From Pilatotrama ljubarskyi (taxonomy: Eukaryota; Basidiomycota; Agaricomycetes; Polyporales; Polyporaceae): a stretch of 64,000 nt of DNA. Position 1 is the first letter of the stretch; each line of letters starts with the position of its first letter. A program made the translations under genes and the position numbers. The stretch spans positions 62,001 through 126,000 of the forward strand of contig MU277728.1 in the NCBI GenBank assembly GCA_022385805.1, in the 5' to 3' direction. The notes beneath the pieces were generated by a model, which was given only the letters and a program-made list of their open reading frames with translations, made no database searches and was not told the DNA's origin. Shown here one piece after another: positions 33,801-46,500 of the stretch.

Positions 33801-36324
33801 GGCATGCGCGACCAGCGGAGATCGTCTGCGTGGGACTTCTACCGTGACACGGAGGATTGGCAGAGCAGCTCTCCGCCCTCGGCTGCTGCGGTTGACTCGG
33901 AGTCTGAGGACGAACAGTGGATGGAGGATGAGGAAATGACGTCCGCCCCGCGGCCATCGACGCCCCCGCCATCGTATCTTCCCCTTGGGCCTACCCTGCT
34001 TCAGACGCATTTCCATCATTCCTATTTGCTCCCACTGTGTACCCCATTGCGGCCACCAGGAGCAACAGCTGCGAGCCCGCCTGGGAACGCTCCCCCGATC
34101 TCCGTGCCCACTCCCGTATCGCCTGCTGCGATCTTGGGGGCAGCATCGGAGAAGTCGAAGTCCCTCGAGGCAGCCGGCCAGGTCTTGGTGAAGGAGGTGG
34201 TGGAGAACCCGATGTGGTCCGAGGCGTGGCGGGCGAATGCGTCGCTGGCCCTGACGCCGCCGGTACTCCCGGCCAAGCTTTGGCAGGCGGACGCGAAGTA
34301 CATCAGCCACTTGCTTGGCGCGGGGACGGGCCTGAGCTCGCCGGCCACCCTGCAGGATGTCTTTGGAGGTAGGAATATTGCTCTGATCGGGGTTCCTTGG
34401 TTGATGTTCGTACTTTTTAGAATCAGATCCACAGTCCGCTGTCTCTATACGGACACTGCAACCGCCGATGCTCGCTGTAGGGAAAGACGAGGCCGTTGTT
34501 CAGTTGTCCACGACTTCACTCCGGTTCTGGGAGAAGCTCGGATTGACGCCTCGTGCGGGGCAGAAGGACGTTACGGCTTTCGTCTTCTACGAGGGCACTG
34601 ACGAGGACCGTGATACTGAGTTTGAGAGCTGGCTGTGCGATGTTTCTACGGCATACTCGGTGTGTTGTGCTGTCACCTCCATAGGAAGGACGCTGATTAG
34701 CTTGCAGGCGAAGAACTTCGGCTCGCACACTGCTGGCATCTCGAGTCATTGTACGAAGCCCGGCTTGGTGCCCACGCGCTTTGATACGCTGCGCAAGACC
34801 CTCAGTACGTTCTCAGGACCCTCTTTCCGCTTGTCAATTCTGAAGCAAATTCTACTGCGTAGCGAGCTTCGTCTCAACTATCCCGACTCGCCATCCTCAT
34901 CTTGTCTTCTACATCGCAACGCCCTCCCACATCATCTCTCCCTCGTCAACCGTCCTCCGCCAGATCCTCTCAGCAGTACGCCGGTTCTATAAGGCGTATC
35001 CTGGAGGCGACATCTTGGTTCACTTCGTCCCCGAATCGCTCGTCGAAGGCATCCACACGCATCCCGGCTCAAGTCTTGCAGGCTTGGACGACTTCGTGTG
35101 CAGTGTGTATGACCGTCTCTTGGTACCAGTGACTCGCGCGATGTCGCGGAAGTTCTTCGCGCTCAGTGCGCCTGCTACCGGCTACTTCGAGGCTCCGGCT
35201 TATGCTCTGATCTCTTCGTGGGGCAACAAGTCTCATGCGGAGCTCGTCAGCCCTCAAGTGTCCTTTGCGCTGGAGTCGTCTGTGTCTTCTCTGGACGTGA
35301 TGAACCGGCACATGCTGCTGCACGTGGGCTATCAGGTCTCTAGCTGCGGTCGCTGGATACTTGCTGCCTGCATCGACGCGGAAGGCGAGGCGCATGAGCT
35401 CAAGACGTGGTTGACGCCTGACGATAACGTCGAGGCTTTCCTGGTCAATCAGGTCTGGGCCTTCGTGCACGAATTTGCAAGGCGTGCGAACATTGAGTGG
35501 AGGATTGTCATCACCAAGCTGGGTGCAATGGCGTATTCGGAGATCCATGGTGAGTTCTCCCTTAGGCTCCTTGTAGAGAGAACCGGATCTGACTATCCTT
35601 GACCCCGTCAGCTTGGGTTTCGCACCTTGACTCTGTAGTGTCCATGTCCTCTGAAGTCCCTCCGATCCATGTAACGCTCCTTGCCGTCGACAACGAGAAT
35701 CCCTGGACCTTCCTCGCCCCTCCTGAAATCGGCCCCCTCGACATTATCCGACGCAACTCTGCCCCTGCTGTCTCACCGCGCGCTTCACCTCGCTCCTCCC
35801 ATGCCATCTTCTCTGACGCTTCCTGCGCAACCTACGCTCTGTCGTCTCCATCAACGTTCACCTTCTACCCAGCCTACACCACTGATCGGTCTTCAAAGTG
35901 CATTTCTGCCTCACTCATCCCTGGTTCTTCTGATTTGCCTTACATCCCTGATCTTGACGATGACTCGGACGCGCCATCACACCAGCTGCCCCCTGCGGAC
36001 ACACTACGGGTCCCTGCTTGGCGTACGGTCGTCTGCGCACCATCCATGATGGACCACACCTCCGTGTCAACTATCGGCATCTTCCAGCTGCATGTGACAC
36101 GCTCCTTACGGTCGACGTACGAGATCTCGTCGAAGAAGAACGAGGTCGTCGACGCTTCGCAGGTACATACGGAGCATATGAACGATATCGTACGCAACTT
36201 CAACGACTTGGCCGTGTTGGCGCGGTTGAGGTGGAAGCTGCGAGCGGACCCTGCGTTACCTTTCCACCTCGCGGCGTTGGAAGTTATGCGTGCAGCTCTT
36301 AGCGGAGGGGCTAGTGACTCGTAG
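30878..36324 (+). CDS. MED13: Mediator complex subunit 13 (CDK8 kinase module)
   Basis: MED13 (yeast Ssn2/Srb9) links the Cdk8 kinase module to core Mediator and controls RNA polymerase II initiation. The N-terminal exon (from ATG 30878) has ASTISLPDHPLIAYSVFTC and later LESLLPIVHVGKDACALYVF, the conserved start region. A 3.2 kb nearly intron-free stretch (31347-34370) is proline/serine/alanine-rich and includes an ERERERLRRERQEQE coil and acidic patches. The conserved C-terminal domain is clear: YQVSSCGRWILAACIDAEGE, NIEWRIVITKLGAMAYSE, PIHVTLLAVDNENPWTFLA and LRWKLRADPALPFHLAALEV, ending GGASDS and TGA at 36322-36324. The N-terminal 30 or so residues could be wrong; family C-terminus is certain. 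Confidence 0.93.
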
Positions 36325-36506
36325 GAGCGCATCTTCTCTTCTGCAAGCCTTCGATGATCATCTTTCTATCCCTCATCTCGTCTCTCGTCCACCTGGTCTG
36401 ATTGGTACTCTTGGTACGGATACCTCCGCATAGTTTCACACGTCGCATGGTCCTTCAATCCTCACCTAGTCATGTTTGTTATTTGTCGCGCATTACCTCT
36501 CGTCAT

Positions 36507-36524
36507 GTACAGTAACTACTGTAC
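36507..36524. repeat. 18-bp inverted repeat, GTACAGTA-AC-TACTGTAC
   Basis: Perfect 8-bp arms with a 2-bp spacer in the MED13 3' region. The arms carry TGTA on both strands. Confidence 0.55.
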
Positions 36525-37448
36525 GAACCCGTGCAAACTTATCCCCGGTGTAATATCCATGTAGATCCATGCAGTAGACTCGTCTTCCATGGGATCGATG
36601 CAGTTCAGGCTATTTGGCGGTAGGCCCGCCATCCGACTCTAGGATGTCCCTCTGCAGGCCTCCCGCCCCAGCTGGATCCATCCTCCAAGATCCAGAGCCA
36701 TTGAGCAACTGATGCGGTGCACGGTCAGCCCAGCGCCTGCAGCGCCCGGACATTACATGACCGTCGTCGGTGAGTCGTTCACTCTCACGAGCCCTCCGCC
36801 TGGAGCCGTACGAGATCACTAGCATTCAGTTGGCATCGGGGCGTGTTCAGACGTTCTTTTGGATGGCGTTCTGATGCCGACCTCATGTCAAGCTAGGCTT
36901 GGGCCGATCCGGCTCGGGGAAAGATTCGAGGCAGTCCAGGGCGTGGTATGGAGGTATCTATGTGTAAATTACTCCATCCTGTGTTCGAGGCCGTGTGCGG
37001 GCCATTGCTGACCGCTGCGTCTCAGGAGGACTGTCGAGTGACACCAATTCTATGCGGGTATGTCAGTGGGTGCGCAGTTGGTCGCTCATCTGCAACAGGC
37101 AACAGGTACTCCTCCTTATTTCTCAGTAGACGATGTCCCAGTGATGGACTGACAATTCGTTCTACTGAAACTTCCGGAGCCCTGACATCGGCGGACGCAT
37201 GACGTTGGTTCGTGATCCGCCTTGAGCAGTAACGCCCCAGACGCGGTCTTGCCATGCCCGCACCCCGGCCTCATGGGACCTCCATACGACGGGCAGAAGA
37301 AGGCCTTGTCCAAGAGACAGCCGTCCTACGTACATCCCGGGCCTCGGTGCACATGGTCCATCTGTTCGCCGCGTTCTTGTGACCGCCGAGGCAGGCCGTG
37401 GTCAGTGGAATAGTCGTCACCGCTCCCAAACCTAACGCACTGCTGGAG

Positions 37449-37455
37449 TATAAAT
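37449..37455 (+). promoter_or_regulatory. TATA box of the cerato-platanin gene
   Basis: TATAAAT lies 107 nt before the ATG at 37556, followed by a C/A-rich leader (CACCAGTCTCGCCAGCACCC). Position and the short leader suit a strongly expressed secreted protein gene. Confidence 0.65.
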
Positions 37456-37555
37456 GCGAGGCATAGCGACTCCACCAGACCAGCAGTGACCCACCAGTCT
37501 CGCCAGCACCCTCAGTCGCCTCCGCACTCGAGACATCATTCTCAACAGCACCATC

Positions 37556-37981
37556 ATGCAGTTCACCTCCTTCACCGCCCTCATCCTCACCTTCACCGCG
37601 CTCGTCTCCAGCGCGTTCGCAGTCACGGTCTCCTACGACCAGACCTACGACAACGCGGGCGGCGACCTGCACACCGTTGCCTGCTCTGACGGCCCCAACG
37701 GCATGCTCTCGAAGAACTTCACGACGTTCGGGTCGCTCCCGCACTTCCCCAACATCGGCGGCGCTGCAGCCGTCGCCGGCTGGAACTCCGCCAACTGCGG
37801 ATCGTGCTGGAAGCTCACGTACAATGGGCGGAGCATCAACGTGCTCGCGATCGACCACACCGACGCAGGATTCAACATCGCCCTCGAGGCGATGAACACC
37901 CTGACGAACAACCAGGGCGTGTTCTTGGGCAGGATCGACGCCCAGGCCACCCAGGTCCCCGCCTCCCAGTGCGGCCTGTAA
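37556..37981 (+). CDS. Cerato-platanin secreted protein
   Basis: A small secreted protein of the cerato-platanin family (141 residues), carbohydrate-binding wall or surface proteins with a double-psi beta-barrel fold; some relatives act as elicitors on plants. A signal peptide spans about residues 1-22 (MQFTSFTALILTFTALVSSAFA). The mature part starts VTVSYDQTYDNAGGDLHTVA, the family opening. Four cysteines are present (ACSDG, NCGSC, QCGL), enough for the two usual disulfides. IDHTDAGFNIALEAMNTLT is a family motif and it ends TQVPASQCGL. The gene has no intron, unusual in this intron-dense window. Whether it acts on hosts or only in growth of the fungus cannot be read from sequence. Confidence 0.95.
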   Translation: MQFTSFTALILTFTALVSSAFAVTVSYDQTYDNAGGDLHTVACSDGPNGMLSKNFTTFGSLPHFPNIGGAAAVAGWNSANCGSCWKLTYNGRSINVLAIDHTDAGFNIALEAMNTLTNNQGVFLGRIDAQATQVPASQCGL

Positions 37982-38512
37982 ATACGGCGAGCCAGGTGAG
38001 TCTCGGCTCCCTGCAGAATGAGTGGATCGTATACTGACGCAGGAGTATTTGGTGCTAGGAGGTGTTGTGTTTTTGAGAAGGACACCCGGAATCGGACTTG
38101 GACTTGAACTCTCATGATCACCTGGACGCTTGTGGACTTACGATGCATTACCACGGACAAGTTGTTACGACTCTGTAGTTCTTCGATAGCCCATGTAGCG
38201 TGCTGTAACCCGAGAAGAAAGATTTGTAATCTGAAGTGTCAACGTCGCGGAAGGAGCGAGAGCCGCAGCTCACGACAAGACATGGCGGTTGAGAGCATAG
38301 CAAGCTCCGGTCCGAGATCCGAGGGAGGCAAGTTCCGGGAGGACATGTGATTACCCCGCCCTTTCCCCGCGCCCGATTTGGAAGGGCTGAGCGTTGGAAC
38401 TTGGGACGAGAGCATCCGGGGTCGGGACCTCGTCCCCCGACGACCTGTAAACCATCTTGGTCCTCGACCACCACCTACGCTCTCCACCCCCCTGCAGAGT
38501 CCTCTCGTCGTC
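37982..38512. other. Intergenic region before the acyl-CoA dehydrogenase
   Basis: 530 bp with no supported gene: the 3' UTR of the cerato-platanin gene and the promoter of the dehydrogenase. No clear TATA box was seen. Confidence 0.4.
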
Positions 38513-40187
38513 ATGTTTCGCTCTTCTGTGCTGCGTGCTGCGAAGCCTGCAACGTCTGTCCTGCGCCAGAGAGGGTCAATGGCCCCAAGGATCGCTGCGA
38601 GGTACGCCTGCTAGTGCCTCTCACTACGCACGTCAGATCTGACCCTATGCTTGAACTGTAGGCTTTTCTCTCGTTCTCAGGTTGTTTCTTCAGATGTGCA
38701 GCCTACTTCTCTGGATACCTTCACTGAGGAGGAGCAGATGCTCCGCGAGTCTGGTGCGTACCTCCTGAGTATCGTTACTGCTCTGTCGCTAATGCCAGCT
38801 GGCGAGTGCAGTCAGGAGATTCGCAGAGGATGTGGTCGGCCCCAAGGTCAGAGAGATGGACGAAAACGAGATGATGGACCCAGAGATCATCAAGGCACTC
38901 TTTGAGCAAGGGGTTGGTGCTACATGCCCTTACTCAGCTCGGCGTTCACCCGTCTGACCTCCCATGTCTCAGCTCATGGGCATCGAAACGAGCGTAGAGC
39001 ACGGTGGTGCAGAATCATCCTTCACTTCTGCTATCATCGCTATCGAAGAGCTCGCACGCGTGGACCCCTCGGTGTCGGTCATGTGCGACGTTCACAACAC
39101 ACTGGTCAACACGGTCGTCCGCAAGTATGGCACGAAGGAGCAGCAGGACAAGTGGCTGCCGAAGCTCGCTCAAACAACAGTGCGTCTCTATGCTCATGCC
39201 CCACGATGCTGAACTGACGCGAAACCCATTCGTTAGCTCGGCTCGTTCTGTCTATCGGAACCTGCCTCTGGATCAGATGCATTCGCTCTGCAGACTCGCG
39301 CAAAGAAGGATGGCGACCACTATATCCTCAACGGAACCAAGATGTGGATCACGAACTCGCACGAGGCGGACTTCTTCCTTGTCTTCGCCAATGTACGTTC
39401 ACGTCTCCTCCTCGGAAGCATGTCATACTCAACGTATACTCTAGGTCGACCCAAGTAAGGGGTACAAGGGTATCACCTGCTTCATAGCGACCAAAGACAT
39501 GGGGATCAAGATTGCGAAGAAGGAACAAAAGCTCGGTATCCGGGCTTCCTCGACGTGCTCGCTTGCCTTCGATGATCTCCGCGTGCCTGCGGAGAACATT
39601 ATCGGCGGCGAGGGCAAGGGCTACAAGATTGCTATCGAGATTCTGAATGAAGGTATGCATATGCGTTCGCTACTATCAGTCTAGGTGCTAAGAGATTTTG
39701 CAGGCCGTATCGGTATTGCTGCACAAATGCTTGGTCTCGCGCAAGGCGCATTCGACAAGGCGGTACCATACACCTTCCAGCGCTCGCAGTTCGGAAAGCC
39801 TGTCGGAACATTCCAGGGCATGGCGTTCCAGCAGGCGCAGGCGGCGGTAGAGCTGGAGGCTGCGCGTCTGCTGACGTACAACGCTGCGCGACGCAAGGAG
39901 GAAGGCCGCGAGTTCGTTCGCGAGGCAGCGATCGCGAAGTACGCAGCGAGCCAGGTTGCCCAAAGGGTATCGGGCGCAGCTATCGAATGGGCTGGAGGTG
40001 TCGGCTTCACGAGGGAGACTGGCATCGAGAAGTACTGGCGAGACTCGAAGATCGTGAGTCCAGCAGCCCATTCTCCGATTCATTGGCGGTCTTTGACGCA
40101 GGGCGCATGCAGGGCGCGATATATGAGGGCACGTCGAACATCCAGCTACAGACAATTGCCAAGTTCATCCAGAAGCAGTACTCATAA
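38513..40187 (+). CDS. Short/branched-chain acyl-CoA dehydrogenase, mitochondrial
   Basis: An FAD-dependent acyl-CoA dehydrogenase like ACADSB, which oxidises 2-methylbutyryl-CoA and related short acyl-CoAs in isoleucine breakdown. The start [20 protein letters not shown] and ARLFSRSQV form a mitochondrial presequence. Conserved parts: [31 protein letters not shown] (FAD/substrate signature), [36 protein letters not shown] and [17 protein letters not shown]. The catalytic glutamate is in [16 protein letters not shown]; the C-terminus is IQKQYS. Several introns of about 50-60 nt must be removed, including one just before [15 protein letters not shown] is the best match by motif; isobutyryl or short-chain activity is possible. 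It lies between two secreted-protein genes but shares no clear function with them. Confidence 0.93.
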
Positions 40188-40303
40188 GTCTGCGCCTGCC
40201 TCCTCATCTGCTATCCATCATACCAGCATGCCATTGATGTACCAATACAAATTGATCAATACTAGCACAGTCAGCCTCTCTCCCGGGTTGCATCGTCCTC
40301 GTA

Positions 40304-41316
40304 TCACGCAGAGAGGTATTTAACGGTCGCTGAAGAGTGGCCGTTGATTGCCACATCCGTGCGCACCTGGAGACGAGATAAGGCAAGTGTACGGAACGTC
40401 GCATATCTCGTGCTTGCGACGCACCTTGTTGTTCAGCACGAGGTTCACGACGATGCCATCTGTTAAGCCGACGGTTCTCCCTGCGCTGGTAATGGCAGAT
40501 GCCTCGGTGAAATCGATCTACGTGTATACGGCGGAGCGAGCGGTTAGTGCACGTTGTATGACGCGGTCACATGAGTCGCGCTGCTCACCGAGCCGAAATC
40601 AGCGAGCGGTACTTGGCCGTACCAGAAGAAGTCCTCCATAATCCACTCTGCTGTCTGCAAAGAAAGTTGCTGTTTTACATAGGGCTATCAGCCCCGCATT
40701 TTGGGAAGCAGCGAATGCATTGCACTCGTACCGGATTGGTGAAGGGGGGTGACGGCGGCGCATCCAGCACCTTGGAAGTCATCTGGCCAGTGGTCTCGTT
40801 CTCGATATCGACCGTCCCCTCGCGGTCGCTCGTCGCAACCAGGCGGAATGTCAGGACGTCCCCAGCCGAGATATGGAAGTCGGTGAAGTTCCAGGACGAG
40901 TCCGGGACCCATTCGTACCACGCGTTGTACGTCAGCTGCCCGTCCTCGACCCAGCAGTCGACGCCCGCCTGGAACAAGCCCTCCGTCGCGCTGTTCTCCG
41001 TCTGCCAGCCGTCTATCCCGAGCCAGATACTTGCGGCGGCGTATGAGCTGGGCGCGAGCACGGGCACGACGAAGGTGCCGGAGACGGCGGTGAGGTTCTC
41101 CCCGGCGGGTGGGGACGGAAGGACTACACCGGCCCAGTTGCTGCTCGTTGCGGTCGGGTTGGCCGACGCTGCAGAGAAGGCGGGTGTGCCAGCGGATGCA
41201 TCGACCGCGTGCAGGGCGGGACCACCACGCCGGAGGGCCCGCTCTGCGAATGTAGATGGCCGGGCGAGGACGTCGACCAGGAGGACAAACCCGCTCAAAA
41301 GTGCGGCAGCACGCAT
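40304..41316 (-). CDS. Peptidase G1 (eqolisin) glutamic protease, secreted
   Basis: A pepstatin-insensitive acid protease of family G1, active outside the cell at low pH. The signal peptide is about MRAAALLSGFVLLVDVLA. A propeptide follows (RPSTFAERALRRGGPAL), then the mature domain: SSNWAGVVLP, IWLGIDGWQ, EGLFQAGVDCW (catalytic Gln, equivalent to Q53 of scytalidoglutamic peptidase), AWYEWVPDSSWNFTDF and, after an intron, TAEWIMEDF (catalytic Glu). The C-terminal exons give GRTVGLTDGIVVNLVLNN and RTDVAINGHSSATVKYLSA, with TGA at 40304-40306. Both catalytic residues are present, so it should be active. It is convergent with the acyl-CoA dehydrogenase, 116 bp apart. Confidence 0.93.
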
Positions 41317-42070
41317 GTCAGTGCCAGTACTACTCGAGTAATGGGGCTCTCTGCCAGGGAGGAGGTATCATGATGATGCACTTGCAGCTATATATCATGC
41401 ATGTCGAGGTCGGCGCAGCGGTCGCGATGCAGGGTCCTATGCTGATCGGACCATGTGGTGAACGGCCGCTCGTGCGATGACGAGCGTGGCCATATACGGG
41501 GTTCATGTGGACGATCAGTAGTCGGCCGGTGCATTATCTGCTCAGGCTGCGACATCCTCCGGATACAGCTCAATAGCTGGTTGGCGGTGCTTGCCAACGG
41601 AGGGCCCCCCAGCGTTCAGCGGCGGGACAGCATCCCGGTGTGGTACTGTACCATGCATGGCAGTCACAGTGAATCATGACAAGCCGTCACTATTCTATAA
41701 TCCACCGTGGGCGGCCACGACGGCTTTATTCCACCTGCATTGAAGTGCTCGGAGCAGTGAACAAGCCAGATATGACCGTGCTAGGATAACCCAAGTACGT
41801 GAAGCGATTGGCACGCCGAGCTCGAGCGCCGCTTCAAGTTCTTTGTCGAGTTCGAGCTTGGGGCTATCCACGGCAAAGGACCGGGCCGAGTGTTCCGAAA
41901 CCGTGCAGTTCGTCATGCCGGCGCTTCCCATGTACAACTGTGTTTCTCCCACTCGGTGCACTCAGGAGACCCATTCTCCGTCCTTTCATTGCCCCTGCTC
42001 GCTCATCTGGCTCGTGAGCGAATAATCTTTGTAGACATCGACGGCTTGCCTGGACTGAAGGGTGGTATAT
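41317..42070. other. Divergent intergenic region eqolisin / HEM25
   Basis: About 750 bp with no supported gene. It contains TGGTAC-T-GTACCA at 41641-41653, a 13-bp perfect palindrome, here between two divergent genes rather than after a stop codon. Confidence 0.45.
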
Positions 42071-43300
42071 ATGAGCAATGTCAGCCAGCACCTCTTGTCA
42101 GGTGAGCCTAGTCGTTTCGTGAATAGTTCCTCCGCAAGTTCATCATGTCCATCCCGTTTAGGTGCCCTCTCGGGCTTCGCGTCGACGATAATACTGCAGC
42201 CATGTCATTAATCTTCTTTACAGTATACCTTCGAACGAGTAATGACTTTCTTCCGTCTGTTAGTTGACCTTCTCAAGACGCGTATACAACAGCCGGATCA
42301 CTTGAACAAACCCAAGCATTCCCCCCTCTCTCCCCAGTCGACCCTCATATTCCGTACTGCGCGAGACATTATCCATTCAAATGGCGTCCTAGGTCTCTGG
42401 CGTGGTACCACGGCTTCGCTGCTCAGAAACGTGCCTGGAGTTGCACTCTACTTCACGGGGCTCAACCAGTTTCGCGCCTTTCTCGCCACGTCGCCTTACT
42501 TCGCCCCTTTGCGGGCGCCGTCGGCGTCTTCGTACTCCTCATCCACGCTGCCGAAGTTGACCCCGCAAGGCAATCTACTCGCCGGCGCGGTGACCCGCGT
42601 CGCCGTCGGGCTCGTACTGAACCCGTTCTCGGTGTTGAAAGCCCGTTATGAGGTCCGTTTCCTCGCTGAACTTGTGCGCTTTAGACTGACGAGGGCCATA
42701 CGTAGAGCTCTTACTATTCATATAACTCGTTAGGCGGGGCGTTCATGGGTATCATACGTTCCGGCCCCTCCGAGATCTTCCGGGGTGCCATAGCTTCTTC
42801 GCTTCGGGACGCGCCATATGCAGGCATATTCGTGGTATTTTACGAGCATATCAAGTCCACCTTGTGTGAGTTCCTTCCGACTCAGTCCGTCGTCAATCGA
42901 AATAATTTTGCCGTTAGCGAGCGCGGTATCATCTGCCCCGAATGCAGCCGCCATTCCCATACCGATTTCGACGTCAGCAGCCGTCAACTCGCTATCAGCT
43001 GCGGCTGCAGGAGCCTTAGCAACTCTCGCTACGCAGCCGTTCGACGTCCTGAAAACCAAGATGCAAGTCCGCTCAGAGACAAAGTACCGCGGACTGCTCA
43101 GTACGGTAGCGGCGATATGGAGGGTGAGACCCTCGGTTTCCCACCACATGTGCACTTCGGCTCATTGCTCAAATCGCTAGCAACGTGGGATACCTGGATT
43201 TTTCGACGGGGCGACGCTGCGCATGTCTCGGAAAATCTTCAGCTCTGCCATAGGGTGGGCTGTATATGAGGGCGTCCTGATAGCCATGCGCTCGACGTGA
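42071..43300 (+). CDS. HEM25: Mitochondrial glycine carrier Hem25 (SLC25A38)
   Basis: A mitochondrial carrier that imports glycine for haem synthesis. The first exon gives MSNVSQHLLSG, then ALSGFASTIILQPFDLLKTR (carrier repeat 1 with PxDxxK). Repeat 2 carries VGLVLNPFSVLKARYE, where the usual acidic residue is a serine, as seen in this subfamily. Repeat 3 carries LATLATQPFDVLKTKMQ. DVxxxR and GSPSEIFRG-like helices (SGPSEIFRGAIASSLRDAPY) match SLC25A38, as does RYESSYYSYNSL formed by splicing at 42655-42710. The protein ends AVYEGVLIAMRST with TGA at 43298-43300. Six or more short introns. The third-repeat exons are partly approximate. Confidence 0.88.
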
Positions 43301-43514
43301 GCCAAGTTGCAGCACTGTATATCTGTTCAACTTGTAGCTTCCGTGGGCCAATGACATTACCACTCATCTTGCGCGAACTGCCTGTGTTCGGGACGCCGGA
43401 ACCGACCAGCGGCTCGGGTGATGAATGCAAGCAGCACTGTATAAAATATGCACATGCAGCCAGTACTGATCCGGTCGTAGACATAGATACGCTAGCACCC
43501 ATGGTTGTCCGTAG

Positions 43515-46500
43515 TTATACAGAACTGTTCCTAGCCAACCGATCAACGCATACCACGGCCAAAAAAACGAGTAGGCACTGCGCGACGCTCCAGTAGATGC
43601 CCATCGGATGTTTTCGAGGCTGCGGAGAACCAGCGCGATCTCCAATCTTCTCCGGGGACGGGCTGGATGGAGACTGCGCCGAAGCCACATTCGTACCCTC
43701 CGAGGGCGGTGCATTTGCTAGGGCCGCACTTACAGCTTGTTGCTTCCCGAGCTCGGTCAGTCGGAGTGCCAAGGTGTTCACCTGTTCGGAAAGCGCAGCC
43801 AGACCGCGGACCAGAGTAGCGATCTGGATGAACGTTTGAATAATCAACTCGGTGCAGATGCGCATAACGCGTCGACCCGGTCATACGAACCGACTGTTCC
43901 CTTTTATGGGATGACCCAAATAGCCTGAGGTGACGGGGCAGCGTGATATCACTCCCAAAGACGGACCCGCGCAGGTTGTCGTATGCTTGCTCGTAGACGT
44001 GCGGCTGCGCTACGTGGTTGAAATGAGACATCCCCGAGAATATGCGACATACGCACCTCTCGGTAGCATCTCTTGAACATACCGTCTATGTAACGGTCTA
44101 CCTGCTTGTCGATGTCTTTGCCCTCAGAGCGCCAGCCTCGAATGAGGTCGCCCATGCGGTCATTGAATGCCACGAAGACGGCGATACATGAAGTCGCGAG
44201 CTCCTCTACGGCAATGAAGTCCGCATTTTCAATATGTTCCGAGTCAATTATCTTCTTGATGGTGTCCCGAAGATGCAAGACAAGCACGTAGAGCAGCGGC
44301 ATCACGCGCTGTGGCAGACGCGGGCGATCCAGAACGGCAAGGATTGAGCGACAGGAGAAGGTGCTAATATCGGGAACTTACCAGTTCGATGCGAGAGCCT
44401 CCGACTACATACTGCAGAGAAGCTCTGTCGGTGAGGTGCTTGCCGAAGTCGTCGAGATTCGACGCGACCCGGCTTTCCTCATATGTTCTGTAATCTTCTT
44501 GGAGATGGCGGAGCTCGTGAGGGATCTGTCTCGTCATCGCCATGTCTTCCACGTCTGAAACCAGCATGAGAGGCGTCAAGGAGCTTATGACGGCCTGGAT
44601 CGACTGCCATGACTCTTGGTTGCCGTGAGAGATAGAAGCTGAGCGAGTGGACTTCTCGACTTCGTGTATGATTCGCCTGATAGTTTGGTGGTACCTTTAG
44701 ACACAGACAAATCAGTTCCGAGTACCCTATAGCAGACGCGCTCGCAAGCCTCACCAAACGTTGTTGTTGTACCATCCACAGGCCCAGCTAGAGATACCAT
44801 GAGCATCTGTGCCCACAAGCGGGATGTCCGACTTACAACGCGAACCACTGGGCATTCGTCCACTCAGGTCGACCAGATTGGCGCTCGCAGATGAAGTTGT
44901 TCAATTCTGAAGCGGAGATGTATCCGCTGCCGTCATGATCGACCACATCAGCGATCGCCGAGTTATCTAACAAGAGTCGTTTGAAGGTGGTTTAGGTATC
45001 GATGCGCTGGGCTTACTCACATATGACACGGGAGAAGAATTGAAGGGTCCAGGCATCTTTGTGTGCGGCAGAGGATGGGTGTGCATGAAATTGTCCTTGA
45101 TAATGTTCTTGCAATCCTGTAAATGCCCTGTGGGTCCCGGGTATCGAGCAACATCCAGTACAAGAATGCCAACCTTCGACAAAGATCCGGCCCTTGACGC
45201 TAGTTTTCCAGCGCTATACAGAAAAAAGGTGTCATTAAGATGGTTCATGAAGCACATTGCTGTACCGAAGTCATGCTGACGTTGACTATACTGAACGTGA
45301 GAAATGGGCCACTCAATGCAAGCAAGGAGTCAGTACGTACGCTCCCAGACTGCCTGAAGTTCTCCATCCTCAATCATCTTGTGAGGGCCTTCATGGAGCT
45401 ACATAGATAGCACTGATCAACGGAAGCGAGGAAAAACGACAAGAATAGTATTTACACCGGCGAGAACCGCGGCTTGTGCCGCCGACACGGAGGTTACTAA
45501 AGCGTCTTGGACGCTTTCGAGCTTCTTCAAAAAGCGGGTGCTGTACAATGGAGGCGCATCAATTTTGTGTACGTATAGACAGGAGGAAGCTTCCGGCGCA
45601 CCTCTGCACTTCCAATAGCCCTTCAAACCCCTGACTGAGAATCTCCTTCATACCCATGGTTGCCTTCTCATGCAGTATCTCGGCTACTCTGTCCACCAGT
45701 GCAGGATTCTGCGGTGAACATTCAGCTTCCTCGGCGAGGCACATCATTGGCTGCATACAAATACCTTCCTGACCGCATCCGGGCCGCCATGTTGCAGCAC
45801 AAACACCTCAGCCTCCTCCATGTCGGTATCTGGCATTCGGAGTTGGCTCAAGAGTTCACCAATGCTATCCGACAGGGTGGACAGCTGCATTTGGACCATG
45901 ATATGACCCATTTCAGTCAATTGCTCCTTCTGTCGGTGGAAAGTGCTGCTGAAATGTTCCAACCTCTGCTTATGGACAGCAGAGAAGATGACCTTGTCTG
46001 TAGCGGCAGGATTGTGAGTCAACGTGCATTGAATGCGTCGATAGACCCGATACTGAGATAGACCTACAGGTTTTCTGCCATGTCATGTGATACGCCCTGG
46101 ACCAGGTGAGTCGAGACGCATCCTGTTAAAGAAACGAGTATGTGATGCGTACTCTACAAATTGTCCTGGGGAACCGTCGCAACTCAGTAGGCCTGACCGT
46201 TGTGGAGATGACTACGATACATTGCATACCGAATTGCGTTATAGTCGTTGCCATCTTATCGAATAGAGCCTCTAGCTTATCGCGCAACTCGTCTTCTATC
46301 CGACTTTCATGAACTCGGGTAAGAAAGCCAATGTGATAGACTGAGTCGACCTGCGAGACAGTCATGAGATTCAGCGGGATAACAGTCAATTGCTCGCGTC
46401 TCTTACCATGGCAGCATGAACGACTACTATGCGCGCATTGTTCTCATGTCTTTGTTTTTCCATGCCCACCACTCCCTATCAATGTCATGATTCAATATTT

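Larger units (their letters stand above)
36325..37555. other. 1.2 kb intergenic region, MED13 to cerato-platanin
   Basis: No supported gene. It holds the inverted repeat GTACAGTA-AC-TACTGTAC at 36507-36524, 183 nt after the MED13 stop, and the promoter of the cerato-platanin gene. Confidence 0.5.
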
